7,273 nucleotides of DNA, from the NCBI GenBank assembly GCA_934427095.1, contig CAKRYM010000075.1:1-7273 (forward strand). Direction: 5' to 3'. Shown here piece by piece: positions 6,902 to 7,273 of this stretch. The position numbers and the translations under genes were made by a program. This DNA is from an uncultured Bacillota bacterium. GTDB lineage: Bacteria > Bacillota > Dehalobacteriia > UBA4068. The notes beneath the pieces were generated by a model, which did no database searches, was not told the origin of the DNA, and saw nothing but the letters and a program-made list of their open reading frames with translations. The first letter of the stretch is position 1; the number at the start of each line of letters is the position of its first letter.

Positions 6902-6929
6902 TTTATAATAAACTAACAAACGCTGTAAA
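6902..6929 (-). promoter_or_regulatory. Possible promoter for mmdADCB between mce and mmdA
   Basis: On the minus strand TTTACA (6929..6924) and TATAAA (6907..6902) are separated by 16 bases, in an AT-rich 55-base gap that begins just after the mce stop codon. Transcription would start near 6895, about 15 bases before the mmdA ATG and just ahead of its AGGAGG. The -35 box is identical to that of the dinG promoter. There is no terminator in the gap, so mmdA could be transcribed both from here and by read-through from mce. Confidence 0.45.
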
Positions 6930-6934
6930 CAAAG

Positions 6935-7273
6935 TTATTTATTGTGTTCGCACAGTTCAAGCAAAACACCCTTGGTTGCCTTGGGATGCAAGAAAGCGAT
7001 AGAAGTGTTCCCTGCACCAGGACGCGGGCTCTGATCGATCAGGCGGATATCCTTTGCTTTCAGTTCTTCCAAAGCTTCCGCAATATTATCAACCGTCAAA
7101 GCAATGTGCTGAATGCCTTCACCCTTTGCTTCGATGAACTTCGCAATAGCGCTGTCTTCTGCAGTAGGTTCAAGCAATTCAATTTCCGCATCGCCGCAAT
7201 GAATAAAACCGGTGATGCATTTCTGAGAAGCAACTTCTTCGCGGCAGGAAATTTCCAAACCAAGGACATCTTC
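6935..7273 (-). CDS. mce: Methylmalonyl-CoA epimerase, C-terminal 112 residues (5' end beyond window)
   Basis: The enzyme interconverts (S)- and (R)-methylmalonyl-CoA, linking methylmalonyl-CoA mutase to the decarboxylase encoded downstream. It belongs to the vicinal-oxygen-chelate (glyoxalase-like) superfamily and is cytoplasmic. The visible part starts EDVLGLEIS at the window edge, which corresponds to the end of the first helix of the fold, so roughly 20-25 residues are missing. GDAEIELLEPTAEDSAIAKF is typical of Mce. GIQHIALTVDN holds a predicted metal-binding histidine, and VLLELCEH near the end holds a predicted metal-binding glutamate. The TTG at 7258 could be read as a start, but the frame continues upstream with family-like sequence, so it is internal. 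The gene ends 55 bases before mmdA, in the same direction. In related bacteria methylmalonyl-CoA mutase genes often lie further upstream, which cannot be seen here. Confidence 0.93.
   Translation of the reverse strand, partial: EDVLGLEISCREEVASQKCITGFIHCGDAEIELLEPTAEDSAIAKFIEAKGEGIQHIALTVDNIAEALEELKAKDIRLIDQSPRPGAGNTSIAFLHPKATKGVLLELCEHNK

Noticed and set aside
3239..6934. Glutaconyl-CoA or oxaloacetate decarboxylase instead of methylmalonyl-CoA decarboxylase
   Set aside because: The alpha subunit is of the 515-residue PccB/MmdA type, neither the longer GcdA nor the pyruvate-carboxylase-like OadA, and the epimerase gene lies directly upstream.
5350..7002. A 550-codon open frame on the plus strand opposite mmdA
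   Set aside because: It lies wholly opposite the well-supported mmdA and mce, its translation shows no family motifs and is full of Cys, His and Asn runs typical of antisense reading of a biased gene, and it has no sensible start context.
6935..7258. mce as a complete short gene starting at the TTG at 7258
   Set aside because: The frame is open to the window edge and the upstream residues EDVLG match the expected epimerase sequence, so the gene is only truncated by the window.

Overview
This window is a stretch of bacterial chromosome in which every supportable gene lies on the minus strand, so transcription runs from position 7273 towards position 1. Transcription order is: the 3' part of a methylmalonyl-CoA epimerase gene (mce), four genes for a biotin-dependent, sodium-pumping methylmalonyl-CoA decarboxylase (mmdA, mmdD, mmdC, mmdB), a strong intrinsic terminator, then a dinG-type exonuclease/helicase gene with its own promoter. 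A possible start of one more gene lies at the left edge.

Right part (7273 to about 3130) is an energy-conservation module. The epimerase converts (S)- and (R)-methylmalonyl-CoA. MmdA moves the carboxyl group of methylmalonyl-CoA to the biotin on MmdC, releasing propionyl-CoA. MmdB, in the membrane, decarboxylates the carboxybiotin and exports Na+. MmdD is the small membrane anchor that holds the complex together. The last step of succinate-to-propionate fermentation is thereby coupled to a sodium gradient. Gaps between the mmd genes are 20 to 40 bases, each with a good Shine-Dalgarno sequence. The 55-base mce-mmdA gap holds a promoter-like sequence, and the unit ends in a hairpin followed by a run of U. 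No mmdE is present.

Middle part (2880 to 3238) is a 359-base gap. It holds the mmd terminator, a GC-rich hairpin of unknown role and a sigma-70/A-like promoter just before dinG. Left part (90 to 2879) is dinG, with an N-terminal DEDDh 3'-5' exonuclease domain fused to an XPD/DinG-family superfamily 2 helicase. It appears unrelated in function to the mmd operon.

The organism is probably an anaerobic member of the Negativicutes (Firmicutes with a Gram-negative envelope), of the Veillonella / Phascolarctobacterium / Acidaminococcus kind. The reasons are the mce-mmd arrangement, the Firmicutes-type exonuclease-DinG fusion, AGGAGG ribosome-binding sites and moderate GC content. The exact genus cannot be read from the sequence. 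I see no mobile element, CRISPR array, tRNA, rRNA or phage gene, and no convincing new biological system. The points worth a second look are variations on known families and some small RNA structures between genes.
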